A DNA stretch of 64,000 nt from an uncultured Bulleidia sp. (GCA_934754415.1 CAKVIS010000001.1:56794-120793), one strand, 5' to 3'; positions 50,413 through 60,571 are shown, counted from the first letter of the stretch. The notes: generated from the sequence alone by a model not told the origin. Translations and numbers: made by a program.

Positions 50413-50438
50413 ATGATATGAGAGGTATAATTATTTGC

Positions 50439-50510
50439 GGAGAATTAGCTCAGCGGGAGAGCAACTGCTTCACGTGCAGTGGGTCATCAGTTCGATCCTG
50501 ATATTCTCCA
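50439..50510 (+). tRNA. tRNA-Val (CAC)
   Basis: The 72-base cloverleaf has acceptor GGAGAAT/ATTCTCC, D arm GCTC/GAGC, anticodon stem ACTGC/GCAGT with loop TTCACGT (anticodon CAC) and T arm ATCAG/CTGAT. Discriminator A is followed by a T run, with no encoded CCA. A TATAAT at 50426-50431 places the transcript start almost at the tRNA 5' end. Confidence 0.95.
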
Positions 50511-50524
50511 CTTTTTTTGTGCGC

Positions 50525-50557
50525 ATATAAAAAACGGAAGGAATGATTTCCTTCCGT
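50525..50557 (-). terminator. Terminator of proC
   Basis: ACGGAAGGAA (50534-50543) pairs with TTCCTTCCGT (50548-50557); on the minus strand a T run follows. Confidence 0.88.
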
Positions 50558-50562
50558 AAGAA

Positions 50563-51375
50563 TTATTTGGATAACTCTTCTGCACGTTTGACGCACTTTT
50601 CATTAGCTTCATGAATGATCTTTGCAAGGTCCTGCTTTTTCAGTTCCTTGATGGCTTCAATAGTTGTGCCTCCTTTGCTTGCGACTTCATCTACAAATTC
50701 AGAAATAGATTTGTCTCTGTTTGCTTTCAGTAACATCCCTGAACCTATGAATGTCTGTACAAGTAATTCTCGTGCACTGTCCTGATCAATGCCTCTGTCT
50801 GTAGCGTCTTTGAGAATACATTCAATAAAATAATAGACATAGGCAGGGACAGATCCATGTACTGCCACAATAGCATTCATCTGGTCTTCAGAGATGGTTC
50901 TTGCCACACCCATTTCTTTAAACATCTGGAATACAAAATCATAATCATCTGCTTTACAGTTAGAAGACATGCATAACGCTGTAGCTCCCTGCTTAATCTG
51001 AAGAGGTGTGTTAGGCATGGCACGTATTACCGGGACATCTGCGCCGGCAATTTCCTGAATATGTTTAATACTCAGTCCTGTAACGATGGATAAGATGCAG
51101 TCCGGATGATATGGCGCTATTTTTTTCAGTACTTCATCCGTCTGATCTGGACGTACGGCAATCACAACGATATGAGCATTTTTGGCGACATCTGTTTCAT
51201 CTTCGGCAATAGCAAAGCGTTCACCTTTTGCCTGTGTAATGTTTTCTATTTTATGTTCATGGACAAGTATCTGCCATCTGTCAAGATACTCTGACTGTAC
51301 ACAGCCTCTTGCAATGGCAAGGCCCATGTTACCACAGCCGATAAATCCAAGAATGTATGGTTTTGAAGTTTTCAT
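50563..51375 (-). CDS. proC: Pyrroline-5-carboxylate reductase
   Basis: The 270-residue protein catalyses the last step of proline synthesis, reducing pyrroline-5-carboxylate with NAD(P)H. It has the Rossmann motif GFIGCGNMGLAIA and the C-terminal signature AVHGSVPAYVYYFIECILKD and VASKGGTTIEAI. ATG 51375 lies eight bases behind AAAGGAG; a TTG two codons earlier is less likely. It is transcribed alone and divergently from priA. Confidence 0.95.
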   Translation of the reverse strand: MKTSKPYILGFIGCGNMGLAIARGCVQSEYLDRWQILVHEHKIENITQAKGERFAIAEDETDVAKNAHIVVIAVRPDQTDEVLKKIAPYHPDCILSIVTGLSIKHIQEIAGADVPVIRAMPNTPLQIKQGATALCMSSNCKADDYDFVFQMFKEMGVARTISEDQMNAIVAVHGSVPAYVYYFIECILKDATDRGIDQDSARELLVQTFIGSGMLLKANRDKSISEFVDEVASKGGTTIEAIKELKKQDLAKIIHEANEKCVKRAEELSK

Positions 51376-51471
51376 ATGCAATACTCCTTTACTACAGACA
51401 TTATACTTTTACATAGTAAAAAATACATAAAATTTGTTTATAATAATTGGGTAGAAAAAAGGAGGAAGCTC

Positions 51472-53640
51472 ATGTACATTGTAGATCTTTGGATTGAACA
51501 TAGAATTCGTTCTATCGATAAAACGTTTACATATCTGAGTGAAGAAGAAGTATTTCCTCTTTGCAGAGTCTGTGTACCTTTCCATTCTCAAAAAGAGGTT
51601 GTAGGATTTGTAAAGCAGTGTACATACACAGAAAAGAGCCTTCATGAATTAGAACAGGAAGCAGGATATGCATTCAAGTTTATTACACGCATTATGGATA
51701 CTGAGCCTTTATTGACACCAGAACTGGAAGATGTAGCTTTATGGATGAAAGAACAGACTTTATCCACAACTATTGCCTGTTTTCAAAGCATGCTGCCAAG
51801 TGTTATAAAACCTGGTACTTCCAAGGCAAAGGCTGTACAGGAAAAGTGGGTAAAGGTCACAGGAAAGCAGATTTCTATGACGCCCAAGCAATTGCAGGCA
51901 TATACCTATGTGCGCACACGTGAAGAAGTCTTATACAGTGAACTGAGAAAACTGTATCCGAATATAGCCAGAGTACTGGTTGAAAAAGGATTGCTTTCGA
52001 CATTCAGCAAAGATAAACAGGCAAAATCCAATGCACATATTTCAACAGAACAGGAAAAACAGCTGACCTCTGCTCAAAAATCTGCTTTTGAGGCTATCCT
52101 GAATGATCCTCATGATGTGATTTTATTACGAGGTGTTACAGGATCAGGAAAAACAGAAATCTTTCTGCAGCTTGCCTCAAGACAGCTTGCAGAAGGTAAA
52201 CAGGTACTGTTACTTGTACCGGAGATTGCCCTTACACCACAGATGATAGAAAGAGTACAGAACAGATTTGGACATGAGCTGGCGATGTATCACAGTGCTT
52301 TAAGTCCCCAGGAAAAATATGAACAGTATTTAAAAGTAAGAAATGGACAGGCACGTATTGTAGTAGGAACAAGAAGTGCAGTATTTCTCCCTTTTACAGA
52401 TCTGGGGCTGATTGTTATGGATGAGGAACATGAGACCAGCTATAAGCAGGATAAACAGCCTTCCTATCACTGCAGAGATGTGGCAATATACAGAGCAGGA
52501 TATCATCATTGCAAAGTGCTTCTGGCCAGTGCTACACCATCTCTGGATTCTTATGCCCGCAGTAAAAAAGGGGTATATGGTCTTGTGGAAATGACAGAAA
52601 GAGTTAATCAGAGTTTGCCTGAAATTACCATTGTGAATACCAGAGATGAGATTCAGCAAAACGGTAATGTGATTCTGTCTGAAGTGTTAAAGAAAAAACT
52701 TCAGGAAAGACTGGATAAAAAAGAATCCAGTATTCTTTTGCTGAACAGAAGAGGATATATTTCCATATTAAGGTGTAAAAGCTGTGAAGACAGCATCCAA
52801 TGCCCTCATTGCGAAGTCGCCATGAGCTATCACAGAGATATTCACAGGCTGAAATGTCATACATGCGGATTTGAAATGAATGTTCCTAAAGAGTGCCCGA
52901 CCTGTCATAGTACACAGGGCTATACTACTCTTGGGTATGGTACAGAAAGACTGGAAGAAGAACTGCATGCGACTTTTCCGGGAATTACTACCTTGCGTAT
53001 GGATAAAGATACTACCACCCGTAAAAACAGTTATGAAAATATCTTTCAAACATTTGCACAGGGTGGAATCGATGTGTTACTTGGAACTCAGATGATAGCC
53101 AAAGGTCTTGACTTTCCACAGGTGACGCTGGTAGGAATTCTGCAGGGAGATGCCGGAATTCAGAGAATAGATTTCAGATCCTGTGAAACGACTTTTGACT
53201 TGCTGACACAGGCTTCCGGAAGAAGCGGAAGAAGTGACAGAAAAGGAGAGGTGGTTTTTCAGGTATTACATCCGGAACATTATGCAGTGCAATGTGCTGC
53301 CTTACAGGATTATCCTTCTTTCTTCAAAAAAGAGATGCAGTACAGACATGAAGGGCAATATCCGCCCTATACATATCTTATTTCTGTTATGGTCCAGCAC
53401 AGGGATGAAAATACGGCTTTAAAGATTGCCATGGATATTAAACAGAATGTGACGGGATCCTTTAAGACAATAGGTGTAGTGCAATTATTAAAACTGAGAG
53501 ATCTCAGCAGATTTCGCATTCTGCTGAAAGGAAAAGACCTTGAAGAAATGCGTCGCTCTTTAAGGGGCTGGCTGGACAGTAAAAAAAGCATTGAAACCAA
53601 TGCTGTTATTATTGACGTAAATCCAATGACATTGGATTAG
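51472..53640 (+). CDS. priA: Primosomal protein N', replication restart helicase PriA
   Basis: The 722-residue superfamily-2 helicase has Walker A GVTGSGKTE (near 222-230), DEEHETSYKQD Walker B, and a zinc-ribbon insertion with eight cysteines from CKSCEDSIQCPHC to CPTCHS (near 438-485). C-terminal helicase motifs are LLGTQMIAKGLDFP and QASGRSGRS. It restarts stalled replication forks. The start has AAGGAGG; a longer in-frame ATG upstream lacks a ribosome binding site. It leads the run priA-rsmB-rlmN-prpC-prkC-rsgA-rpe-thiN. No fmt gene follows, unlike in many Bacillota. Confidence 0.96.
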   Translation: MYIVDLWIEHRIRSIDKTFTYLSEEEVFPLCRVCVPFHSQKEVVGFVKQCTYTEKSLHELEQEAGYAFKFITRIMDTEPLLTPELEDVALWMKEQTLSTTIACFQSMLPSVIKPGTSKAKAVQEKWVKVTGKQISMTPKQLQAYTYVRTREEVLYSELRKLYPNIARVLVEKGLLSTFSKDKQAKSNAHISTEQEKQLTSAQKSAFEAILNDPHDVILLRGVTGSGKTEIFLQLASRQLAEGKQVLLLVPEIALTPQMIERVQNRFGHELAMYHSALSPQEKYEQYLKVRNGQARIVVGTRSAVFLPFTDLGLIVMDEEHETSYKQDKQPSYHCRDVAIYRAGYHHCKVLLASATPSLDSYARSKKGVYGLVEMTERVNQSLPEITIVNTRDEIQQNGNVILSEVLKKKLQERLDKKESSILLLNRRGYISILRCKSCEDSIQCPHCEVAMSYHRDIHRLKCHTCGFEMNVPKECPTCHSTQGYTTLGYGTERLEEELHATFPGITTLRMDKDTTTRKNSYENIFQTFAQGGIDVLLGTQMIAKGLDFPQVTLVGILQGDAGIQRIDFRSCETTFDLLTQASGRSGRSDRKGEVVFQVLHPEHYAVQCAALQDYPSFFKKEMQYRHEGQYPPYTYLISVMVQHRDENTALKIAMDIKQNVTGSFKTIGVVQLLKLRDLSRFRILLKGKDLEEMRRSLRGWLDSKKSIETNAVIIDVNPMTLD

Positions 53641-53653
53641 AAAATGAGGTAGT

Positions 53654-54856
53654 ATGCAGACTAGAGAATATGCTTTACAGGTATTACAACAGGTATTTCA
53701 GGAGAATGGATATATTTCTTTAATACTCAGAAACAGTCCTTTTCACGGGATAGATCAGGCATTTGTCAGTGAAATCGTCCATGGGACTGTCAGAAATACT
53801 ATATTAGAACAATATCAATGGGAACACTTTGTACGAAAAAAGGTGTCTTTAAGAACAAGACAGCTGTTGAATATGAGCGTATACCAGCTGTTTTTCATGG
53901 ATAAGATTCCAGAGTATGCCGTGATTCATGAAGCAGTGGAACTTGCAAAAAAACAGGAAAAGGGATTTGTTAATGCCATCTTACATAAAGTACTGCAACA
54001 GGGACTGATACAGCCGGAAGATCCATGTATTCTATATTCTCATCCAACCTGGATGTATAAATTATGGTGTGCACATTATGGACAGGAAACAGCATTACAG
54101 ATAATGGAAGCAGACCAGAAACGTTCAACTCTGTACGGACGTATCAATACTTTAAAGGTGCGGAAGGAAGATCTGGAGGGTACCTTCAGGTTTATCAACG
54201 ATTACAGTTTTATTGCAGATGCCAATATCTTTCATACAGATGCTTTTAGTGAAGGAAAAGTTTTGATACAGGATATTCATTCCGCTGCAATTCCGTTTTA
54301 TCTTCAACTTGAAAAAGGTATGAAAGTACTGGATGTTTGCAGTGCTCCTGGCACTAAAGCACAGCAGATAGCCATGTTGATGGAAAATGAAGGAGAAGTG
54401 ATTGCCTGTGATGTGTATCCGCAAAGAGTGGATCTGATCAGACAGGTAATGGAGAAAACAGGAGTGACCATATGTACACCTGTATGTATGGATGGAACGA
54501 AAGAGAACCAGTTTGAAGAAGGCTCGTTTGACAGAATTTTACTGGATGTTCCATGTTCAGGCATGGGAGATCTTTCTCATAAACCGGAAATCAGGTATCA
54601 TTTACAACCAGAAAATCTGGATGAACTGGTAGAAGTACAGAAAAAGCTGCTTGATACAAATTGCCGTTATGTAAAGCAAAACGGTGTTCTGGTGTACAGT
54701 ACGTGTACACTCAATAAAAAAGAGAACGAGACACAGATTCAACAATTTCTCAAAAGACATGAAGAATTTGAATTGCTGAGACAGAAGACTTTTTTCCCAT
54801 TTGAAGAAAATGGTGATGGGTTTTATGTTGCTCAACTTGTACGTAAAGTTTTATAA
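53654..54856 (+). CDS. rsmB: 16S rRNA (cytosine-967) methyltransferase
   Basis: The 400-residue protein has an N-terminal NusB-like RNA-binding domain (residues about 1-130) and a SAM-dependent m5C methyltransferase domain. Motifs are DVCSAPGTKAQQ (SAM binding), LLDVPCSGMGD (motif IV with PC) and VYSTCTLNKKENE (motif VI with TC, catalytic Cys). It methylates C967-equivalent in 16S rRNA. It follows priA after 13 bases. Confidence 0.95.
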   Translation: MQTREYALQVLQQVFQENGYISLILRNSPFHGIDQAFVSEIVHGTVRNTILEQYQWEHFVRKKVSLRTRQLLNMSVYQLFFMDKIPEYAVIHEAVELAKKQEKGFVNAILHKVLQQGLIQPEDPCILYSHPTWMYKLWCAHYGQETALQIMEADQKRSTLYGRINTLKVRKEDLEGTFRFINDYSFIADANIFHTDAFSEGKVLIQDIHSAAIPFYLQLEKGMKVLDVCSAPGTKAQQIAMLMENEGEVIACDVYPQRVDLIRQVMEKTGVTICTPVCMDGTKENQFEEGSFDRILLDVPCSGMGDLSHKPEIRYHLQPENLDELVEVQKKLLDTNCRYVKQNGVLVYSTCTLNKKENETQIQQFLKRHEEFELLRQKTFFPFEENGDGFYVAQLVRKVL

Positions 54857-54878
54857 AAACATGGTAGAATAGATTAGT

Positions 54879-55925
54879 ATGCAGACAATATATGATTTTA
54901 ATTTAGAACAACTACAGCAGGTAGTACAGGAATATGGTCAGAAACCATATCGCGCAAAACAGCTTTTTACGTGGTTATACCGTAAAAGAGTATTCTCTTT
55001 TGATGAAATGACAGATCTTCCGGCTTCTTTTATTGAAAAGCTGAAAGAGAATTTTGTGATTCTTCCTTTAAAAGAAATAGACAGACAGGTGGCTAAGGAT
55101 GGCACTATGAAATTCCTGTTTGAGATGATGGACGGTTCCAGTGTGGAAAGTGTTTTAATGCACTTTGCCTATGGAGAAAGTTTATGTGTGTCCTCACAGA
55201 TAGGATGTAATATGGGGTGCAGTTTCTGTGCTTCAGGTCTTTTGAAAAAACAAAGGGATCTGACAGCAGGAGAGATGGTTGGAGAAGTGATGTATGTGCA
55301 GAAACTTCTGGATCCAGAGCAGAAACGTGTAGATAACATTGTTATCATGGGTACAGGTGAACCGTTTGATAATTATGATAATGTTATGAATTACTGCAGT
55401 ATCATCAACTCTGATCATGGCCTTGCCATTGGTGCTCGTCACATTACGATTTCCACCTGTGGTGTGGTACCTCGTATTTATGATTTTGCCAATGCGCATG
55501 TGCAGTACAATCTTGCTATATCTTTACATGCAAGTAATGATGCACTGAGAAAGAAATTGATGCCTATTGATAAAGCGTATCCTATGGATGTGCTTATGAA
55601 GGCTTTAAGAACATATAGTACAGATAACCACAGAAGAATTACATTTGAGTATATTCTGCTGGATGGTGTTAACGACAGTGATGAAAATGCCATTGAACTG
55701 GCAAATGAAATACGAGGCATGAATGCTTATGTGAATCTGATTCCTTATAATCAGGTTGATGAAAATGGATATCGTTCAACAGATCCTAAAAAAGCATTAC
55801 ATTTTTATGATGTACTGATGAAACATGGTGTAAAGGCGACATTACGTACAAAACATGGTGAAGATATCGATGCTGCATGTGGACAGTTACGTGCAAAACA
55901 TGAAATGAATAAGGGGAATGCATGA
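54879..55925 (+). CDS. rlmN: Dual-specificity rRNA/tRNA adenine-C2 methyltransferase RlmN
   Basis: The 348-residue radical-SAM enzyme has the cluster motif CNMGCSFCASG (CxxxCxxC) and the methyl-accepting and catalytic cysteines in the STCGVV and AACGQLRA segments. GTGEPFDNYDNV is a family hallmark. It makes m2A2503 in 23S rRNA and m2A37 in some tRNAs. The stop overlaps prpC (ATGA). Confidence 0.96.
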   Translation: MQTIYDFNLEQLQQVVQEYGQKPYRAKQLFTWLYRKRVFSFDEMTDLPASFIEKLKENFVILPLKEIDRQVAKDGTMKFLFEMMDGSSVESVLMHFAYGESLCVSSQIGCNMGCSFCASGLLKKQRDLTAGEMVGEVMYVQKLLDPEQKRVDNIVIMGTGEPFDNYDNVMNYCSIINSDHGLAIGARHITISTCGVVPRIYDFANAHVQYNLAISLHASNDALRKKLMPIDKAYPMDVLMKALRTYSTDNHRRITFEYILLDGVNDSDENAIELANEIRGMNAYVNLIPYNQVDENGYRSTDPKKALHFYDVLMKHGVKATLRTKHGEDIDAACGQLRAKHEMNKGNA

Positions 55926-56668
55926 AATATTATGGAATGAGTGACAAAGGGAAAATAAGAAAGACGAACCAGGACAGTTATGTCATTGCGACGAATGAAG
56001 CCGGGGACCTTTTTGCAATTGTCTGTGATGGCATTGGCGGCAATCTCGGAGGAGATGTTGCAAGCAGACTTGCAATCAATTATTTTTCTGTTGCTTTTTC
56101 TAATACAAAAGGTTTTAAAACCTCCAATGCTGTCAAAAAGTTTTTAAGAGAAGGTATTCAGGAAGTGAATACGCTCATCTTTGAAACAGGTAAGGAGAAC
56201 CCAAAACTGCATGGTATGGGTACGACGCTTTGCGGTATTCTTTTATGCCACGCAGGAAGATTTGTGGTAAATGTTGGAGATTCCAGAGCCTATTCTTTTT
56301 CTCACAATGGCCAGTTTACCCAGCTGACTATGGATCATACTTTAGTGAATGATATGATCATGCATGGAGAACTGACACCAGAACAGGCAAAGAATTATCC
56401 AAAGAAGAATGTACTGACAAATGCTATTGGTGTATGGGAAACAGTACGCAGTGATATTGATACGCATCTGGAAGATATGGATGGGGTATTATTATGCTCT
56501 GATGGTCTGCATTCTTATGTAGATCAAAGTGTGATTCGTTCGATTGTGCTGGATACACAGATAGATCCGATTCTCCGTGTGAGAAAACTTGTGAAAGCAT
56601 CTTTAGATGCAGGCGGTTTTGATAATGTGACAGCTATCTTAATTGATTTGGAGGATGATTCCAGATGA
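55922..56668 (+). CDS. prpC: PP2C-type protein phosphatase
   Basis: The 248-residue PPM phosphatase has metal-binding motifs RKTNQDSYV, CDGIGGNLGGDVAS, LLCSDGLHSYV and FDNVTAILIDL. It should reverse phosphorylation by the PASTA kinase encoded next, with which it overlaps by four bases. Cytoplasmic. Confidence 0.95.
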   Translation: MKYYGMSDKGKIRKTNQDSYVIATNEAGDLFAIVCDGIGGNLGGDVASRLAINYFSVAFSNTKGFKTSNAVKKFLREGIQEVNTLIFETGKENPKLHGMGTTLCGILLCHAGRFVVNVGDSRAYSFSHNGQFTQLTMDHTLVNDMIMHGELTPEQAKNYPKKNVLTNAIGVWETVRSDIDTHLEDMDGVLLCSDGLHSYVDQSVIRSIVLDTQIDPILRVRKLVKASLDAGGFDNVTAILIDLEDDSR

Positions 56669-58398
56669 GTGCAAAGAATATGATTGCAAATCGTTATGAA
56701 GTCGTTCAGCATCTGGGACAGGGTGGTATGGCAGATGTTTTTCTTGCTGTAGACACCATTTTGAACAGACACGTTGCTGTGAAGATTTTGCGTGCTGATT
56801 TATCCACTGATACAACCAGTATTTTACGTTTTGAAAGAGAAGCACATGCAGCCACATCACTTTCTCATCGAAACATAGTAGAAGTCTATGATGTGGGTGA
56901 TTATAAAGGGCATCATTACATTGTCATGGAATATGTGCAGGGAAAGACTTTAAAACAGGTCATCAAAGACAGAGCACCTTTATTGAATGAAGAAGCTGTA
57001 GATATCATGAAACAGCTTGTGTCTGCTATTTCCGAAGCGCATAAAAGAGGGATTATTCACAGAGATATCAAACCTCAGAATATTATCGTAAAATCTGACG
57101 GTACCATCAAAATACTTGATTTTGGTATTGCGACTGCCAAAGGGAGTATGCAGCTGACACAGGCGAATAATGTCATGGGGTCAGTACACTATCTGGCTCC
57201 TGAACTTGCCAAAGGGGAGCCTGCTACGGCACAGTCTGACATCTATGCCATGGGGATTGTGCTGTATGAAATGTTAACAGGAGATGTTCCGTTCAAAGCT
57301 GATCAGGCAGTTCAGATTGCTTTAATGCATATGAGAGATCCTCTGCCAAGTATTCGTCAGATAAATCCTCAGGTACCTCAGTCTTTGGAAAATGTGGTGC
57401 TGAAGGCAGCAGCTAAAAACCCAAATGAAAGATATGCTTCCAGTGAAGAAATGCTTCAGGATCTTCGCACATGTCTTTCTTCCACAAGAGAGAATGAAAA
57501 AAGATATGTCCCTCATCCTTATAAGGGAGTTTCTGCTTCCAAATTGAAAGATTTCAATACAGGAAGACCCACGGAGGAGGAAGAGGAAGAAGATTATCCT
57601 GAAGAACAGCAGAAGAAGCCAATGACTTTACTGACAAAAATTCTGATTGGTATTTTAAGTATACTGCTTGTTATTGCAGTTGCAGTTGTACTGTATTCTT
57701 TTGATATGTTGCCGGGAATTCATAAACGAATCGAAGTTCCTTCTCTTACCTCATATACTCTGGAGGAAGCGCAGGAGATATGTAAAGATCACCATCTGGT
57801 TTTAGATACCAAAAATGTTACCTATTCTCTGACCGAAGATGTAGATAAAGGACTGATTATTTCTTCAGATCCATCGGGTGGAGAGGAAGTGAAAAGGGGT
57901 ACCAGTATACAGGTGACAGTATCCAGTGGCCTTGGAGTGGTAATGCCAGACTATACAGGGGAAAATATTCAGGATGCACAGAAAGATTTGCAGAACTATC
58001 CGTATCTGACAGTGCATGCTGTGGAACAGGAAAGCGATGCGGCTTCCGGCACAATACTGAATCAGACCGGTATTGCTCCAGGACAATTATTTGACCCGAA
58101 TTCTGTCAGTGAAATCACATTAGTCTATGCAAGTTATCATGAGATACAGATTCCGGATTCTATTTATGGTATGGACTATCATCAGGCAAGTGAAGAGTTA
58201 AAAAAAATGGGTATCAAAGTCTATGTCAGCGAAATTGACCCTTCTACTTTATCTGAAGAAGAATTGAAGCAGATAAAAGAAGAAGGTCTTGTAGGTAAAG
58301 TGAAATACTGGCAGTCTTCTGATGGAAGTACTGATAGTGTATATACTCAAAGAGAGAATAACTATCTGACATTGTATTACTATACATATAAAGATTGA
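56665..58398 (+). CDS. prkC: PASTA-domain Ser/Thr protein kinase PrkC
   Basis: The 577-residue membrane kinase has an N-terminal kinase domain (about 11-270): GQGGMADVF loop, VAVKIL lysine, IIHRDIKPQNII catalytic loop, LDFGIA. An acidic juxtamembrane EEEEEEDYPEEQ stretch and one transmembrane helix (about 325-346, ILIGILSILLVIAVAVVLYS) follow. The extracellular part contains three PASTA-like repeats from about 355, the third diverged. It senses peptidoglycan fragments or lipid II and controls wall growth and division. It partners with PrpC upstream. Confidence 0.95.
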   Translation: MSAKNMIANRYEVVQHLGQGGMADVFLAVDTILNRHVAVKILRADLSTDTTSILRFEREAHAATSLSHRNIVEVYDVGDYKGHHYIVMEYVQGKTLKQVIKDRAPLLNEEAVDIMKQLVSAISEAHKRGIIHRDIKPQNIIVKSDGTIKILDFGIATAKGSMQLTQANNVMGSVHYLAPELAKGEPATAQSDIYAMGIVLYEMLTGDVPFKADQAVQIALMHMRDPLPSIRQINPQVPQSLENVVLKAAAKNPNERYASSEEMLQDLRTCLSSTRENEKRYVPHPYKGVSASKLKDFNTGRPTEEEEEEDYPEEQQKKPMTLLTKILIGILSILLVIAVAVVLYSFDMLPGIHKRIEVPSLTSYTLEEAQEICKDHHLVLDTKNVTYSLTEDVDKGLIISSDPSGGEEVKRGTSIQVTVSSGLGVVMPDYTGENIQDAQKDLQNYPYLTVHAVEQESDAASGTILNQTGIAPGQLFDPNSVSEITLVYASYHEIQIPDSIYGMDYHQASEELKKMGIKVYVSEIDPSTLSEEELKQIKEEGLVGKVKYWQSSDGSTDSVYTQRENNYLTLYYYTYKD

Positions 58399-58403
58399 AA
58401 TAT

Positions 58404-59267
58404 ATGAAAGCACAGATTATTAAGATTGTATCTAAAGAATATACTTTATATACTGAAGAAAAAGAGATTGTCAAAGCTGTTCTGACCGGGAAAATACGCA
58501 AACAGGTAACACCGGTTGTCGGTGATTATGTACAGGCTGAAAAACTGCATGAGCAATGGACAGTACAGAAAATACTGGAAAGGTCATCTTATATGCAACG
58601 GCCTGCTATTGCCAATGTGAATCAGGCATTGATTATTATGTCCTGCAAAGATCCTGATTTCTCCAGTGCACTTGTAGACAGAATTTCTATTCTTGTAAAA
58701 AAAGCAGGTATCACACCAATACTGGTTGTTACTAAATGTGATATGGGCATGGAAGGGTACATTCAGGAGTCTGTGGAAGAGTACCAGAATGGACCAATGC
58801 GTGTGATTCTGACTGGAAAGGACAGAAACTGTGAGGAGCTGGAAGAAGTTCTCAAAGGAAAGGTATCCGTACTTACAGGACAATCCGGTGCCGGAAAAAG
58901 TTCTTTGTTAAACAGACTGGATCCGACATTTCAGCTGGCTACACAGGAGATTTCCAAAGCACTTGGAAGAGGGAAGCATACTACCAGACATACAGAATTA
59001 CATTTCGTATGTGGTGGACTGGTGGCAGATACACCGGGATTCTCGTCATTGGATTTTTCAAATATTTCGAAACAGGAACTTGGACAGTGTATGGTAGATT
59101 TTGAACCATATATCGGGCAATGCAGATTTAATGACTGTATCCACCAGAATGAACCTGGATGTGCCATAAAGCAGGCGGTAGACGAAAAAAAGATACCTTT
59201 AAGAAGATATCGTAACTATTTGGATGTACTGGAAATTATCCAGCAAAGAAAGGAAAAGTATTTATGA
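58404..59267 (+). CDS. rsgA: Ribosome small-subunit GTPase RsgA
   Basis: The circularly permuted GTPase of about 287 residues has an OB-fold N-terminus, G4 VTKCDMG, then G1 GQSGAGKSSLLN, G3 DTPGFSS, and a C-terminal zinc motif CRFNDCIHQNEPGC. It helps 30S maturation. A TTG at 58395 could start three codons earlier; neither start has a clear ribosome binding site, suggesting coupling to prkC. It overlaps rpe by four bases. Confidence 0.95.
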   Translation: MKAQIIKIVSKEYTLYTEEKEIVKAVLTGKIRKQVTPVVGDYVQAEKLHEQWTVQKILERSSYMQRPAIANVNQALIIMSCKDPDFSSALVDRISILVKKAGITPILVVTKCDMGMEGYIQESVEEYQNGPMRVILTGKDRNCEELEEVLKGKVSVLTGQSGAGKSSLLNRLDPTFQLATQEISKALGRGKHTTRHTELHFVCGGLVADTPGFSSLDFSNISKQELGQCMVDFEPYIGQCRFNDCIHQNEPGCAIKQAVDEKKIPLRRYRNYLDVLEIIQQRKEKYL

Positions 59268-59908
59268 TTGTTTCTCCATCAGTTTTATCTTTAGATTATG
59301 CTCATTTTGAATCACAGATTCAGGCATTGAATGCTTCAAAAGCAGAGTGGATTCATTTTGATGTTATGGATGGTCACTTTGTGCCTAATCTGACATTCGG
59401 ACCAGATATTCTGAAAGCTTACTGCAGATCCAGTAATCTCTTTAAGGATGTACATCTGATGGTTACAGATCCTGTATTCTTTTCCAAAGTATTTCTGGAT
59501 GCAGGTGCAGACAGCATCACGTTTCATTATGAGGCTATGCAGGATACACAGCAGATTATTGCACTTGCACAATCTATTCATGCAAGGGGTAAGAAAGCTG
59601 GTTTATCTATTAAACCTAAAACAGATGTATCTGCGTTGATTCCGTTTATTCCTTATTTTGATATCTTTCTGCTTATGTCTGTAGAACCAGGTTTTGGAGG
59701 CCAGTCCTTTATTCCTGAAACAACAGATAAAATCAGAGAATTAAAACAGTTACTTGTAAAAGCAAACTCTGATGCCCAGATTGAAATTGATGGTGGTATT
59801 AATGCAGAAACCGGAAAATTATGTAAAGAAGCCGGAGCAGATATCCTTGTGGCAGGCAGCTATGTGTTTAAAAAGGATATTGCCGATGCAGTAGAGAGTT
59901 TGCTGTAA
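59264..59908 (+). CDS. rpe: Ribulose-phosphate 3-epimerase
   Basis: The 214-residue TIM-barrel enzyme interconverts ribulose-5-P and xylulose-5-P. Signature segments are FDVMDGHFVPNLTFGP, DVHLMVTDP, MSVEPGFGGQSF and EIDGGINAETG. It lies between rsgA and thiN as is common in Bacillota. Overlaps both neighbours. Confidence 0.96.
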   Translation: MIVSPSVLSLDYAHFESQIQALNASKAEWIHFDVMDGHFVPNLTFGPDILKAYCRSSNLFKDVHLMVTDPVFFSKVFLDAGADSITFHYEAMQDTQQIIALAQSIHARGKKAGLSIKPKTDVSALIPFIPYFDIFLLMSVEPGFGGQSFIPETTDKIRELKQLLVKANSDAQIEIDGGINAETGKLCKEAGADILVAGSYVFKKDIADAVESLL

Positions 59909-60516
59909 TGCGTAAAGCAGTCCTTGTTTTAAAGATGGCTTCTTCTGTCCCTTTCATGGAGGATGCGGAGTATATCGGTGTGGATGCAGGAGCGCTGGTA
60001 TGTTTGAAACAGCATATACCGATGAAATATGCAGTAGGTGATTTTGACTCTGTCAGTGAAGCGGAATGGAATGAAATCTGCACGAATGTTGAACATATTG
60101 AAAAGCTGAATCCTGTAAAAGATGATTCTGACAGTGAACATGCTATCAAAGAAGCTGTGGATCAGGGATATGAGGAAATCCTTGTTTATGGTGCTCTTGG
60201 TGGCCGAGTGGATCATGAACTGGTGAATATCCGTCTTGCTTATAAATATCCTAATATCGTCAGATTGATTGGAGAAAAAAATATTGTCTATGTGGTGAAG
60301 GAGGGGGAATATACTTTTGATAAGAAAAAAAGGCAGTTTATCTCTTTCTTCACGGACTCACAGGCAAGGATAACTTTAGAAGGCTTTAAGTATGCTATTG
60401 CACACCGGGACATCTTTTATACAGACACGTACACTGTTTCCAATGAAGTGGAAGCTTCGCAGGCCAGACTTATAGTGGAAAAAGGAACAGTGTGCATTAT
60501 AGAATCTTCTGATTAA
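59908..60516 (+). CDS. thiN: Thiamine pyrophosphokinase
   Basis: The 202-residue protein has GVDAGALVCLKQHIPMKYAV, GDFDSVS, the KDDSDSEHAIKEA motif and GALGGRVDHELVNI. These are typical of thiamine pyrophosphokinase, which makes TPP from thiamine; TPP is the cofactor of the pyruvate:ferredoxin oxidoreductase encoded earlier. It starts on the rpe stop (TAATG) and is the last gene of the run. Confidence 0.95.
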   Translation: MRKAVLVLKMASSVPFMEDAEYIGVDAGALVCLKQHIPMKYAVGDFDSVSEAEWNEICTNVEHIEKLNPVKDDSDSEHAIKEAVDQGYEEILVYGALGGRVDHELVNIRLAYKYPNIVRLIGEKNIVYVVKEGEYTFDKKKRQFISFFTDSQARITLEGFKYAIAHRDIFYTDTYTVSNEVEASQARLIVEKGTVCIIESSD

Positions 60517-60520
60517 CAAG

Positions 60521-60557
60521 AGAGTGAGGTTATGTATGTAACTTTGCTCTTTTTTTG
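60521..60557 (+). terminator. Terminator after thiN
   Basis: AGAGTGAGGTTA (60521-60532) pairs with TAACTTTGCTCT (60539-60550), using several G-U pairs, and a T7 run follows. Confidence 0.75.
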
Positions 60558-60571
60558 AAAGAAAATAATAA

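Noticed and set aside
51376..51471. N-terminal extension of PriA from ATG 51376
   Set aside because: It would overlap the proC promoter region and lacks a ribosome binding site, whereas ATG 51472 follows AAGGAGG and gives a normal PriA start.
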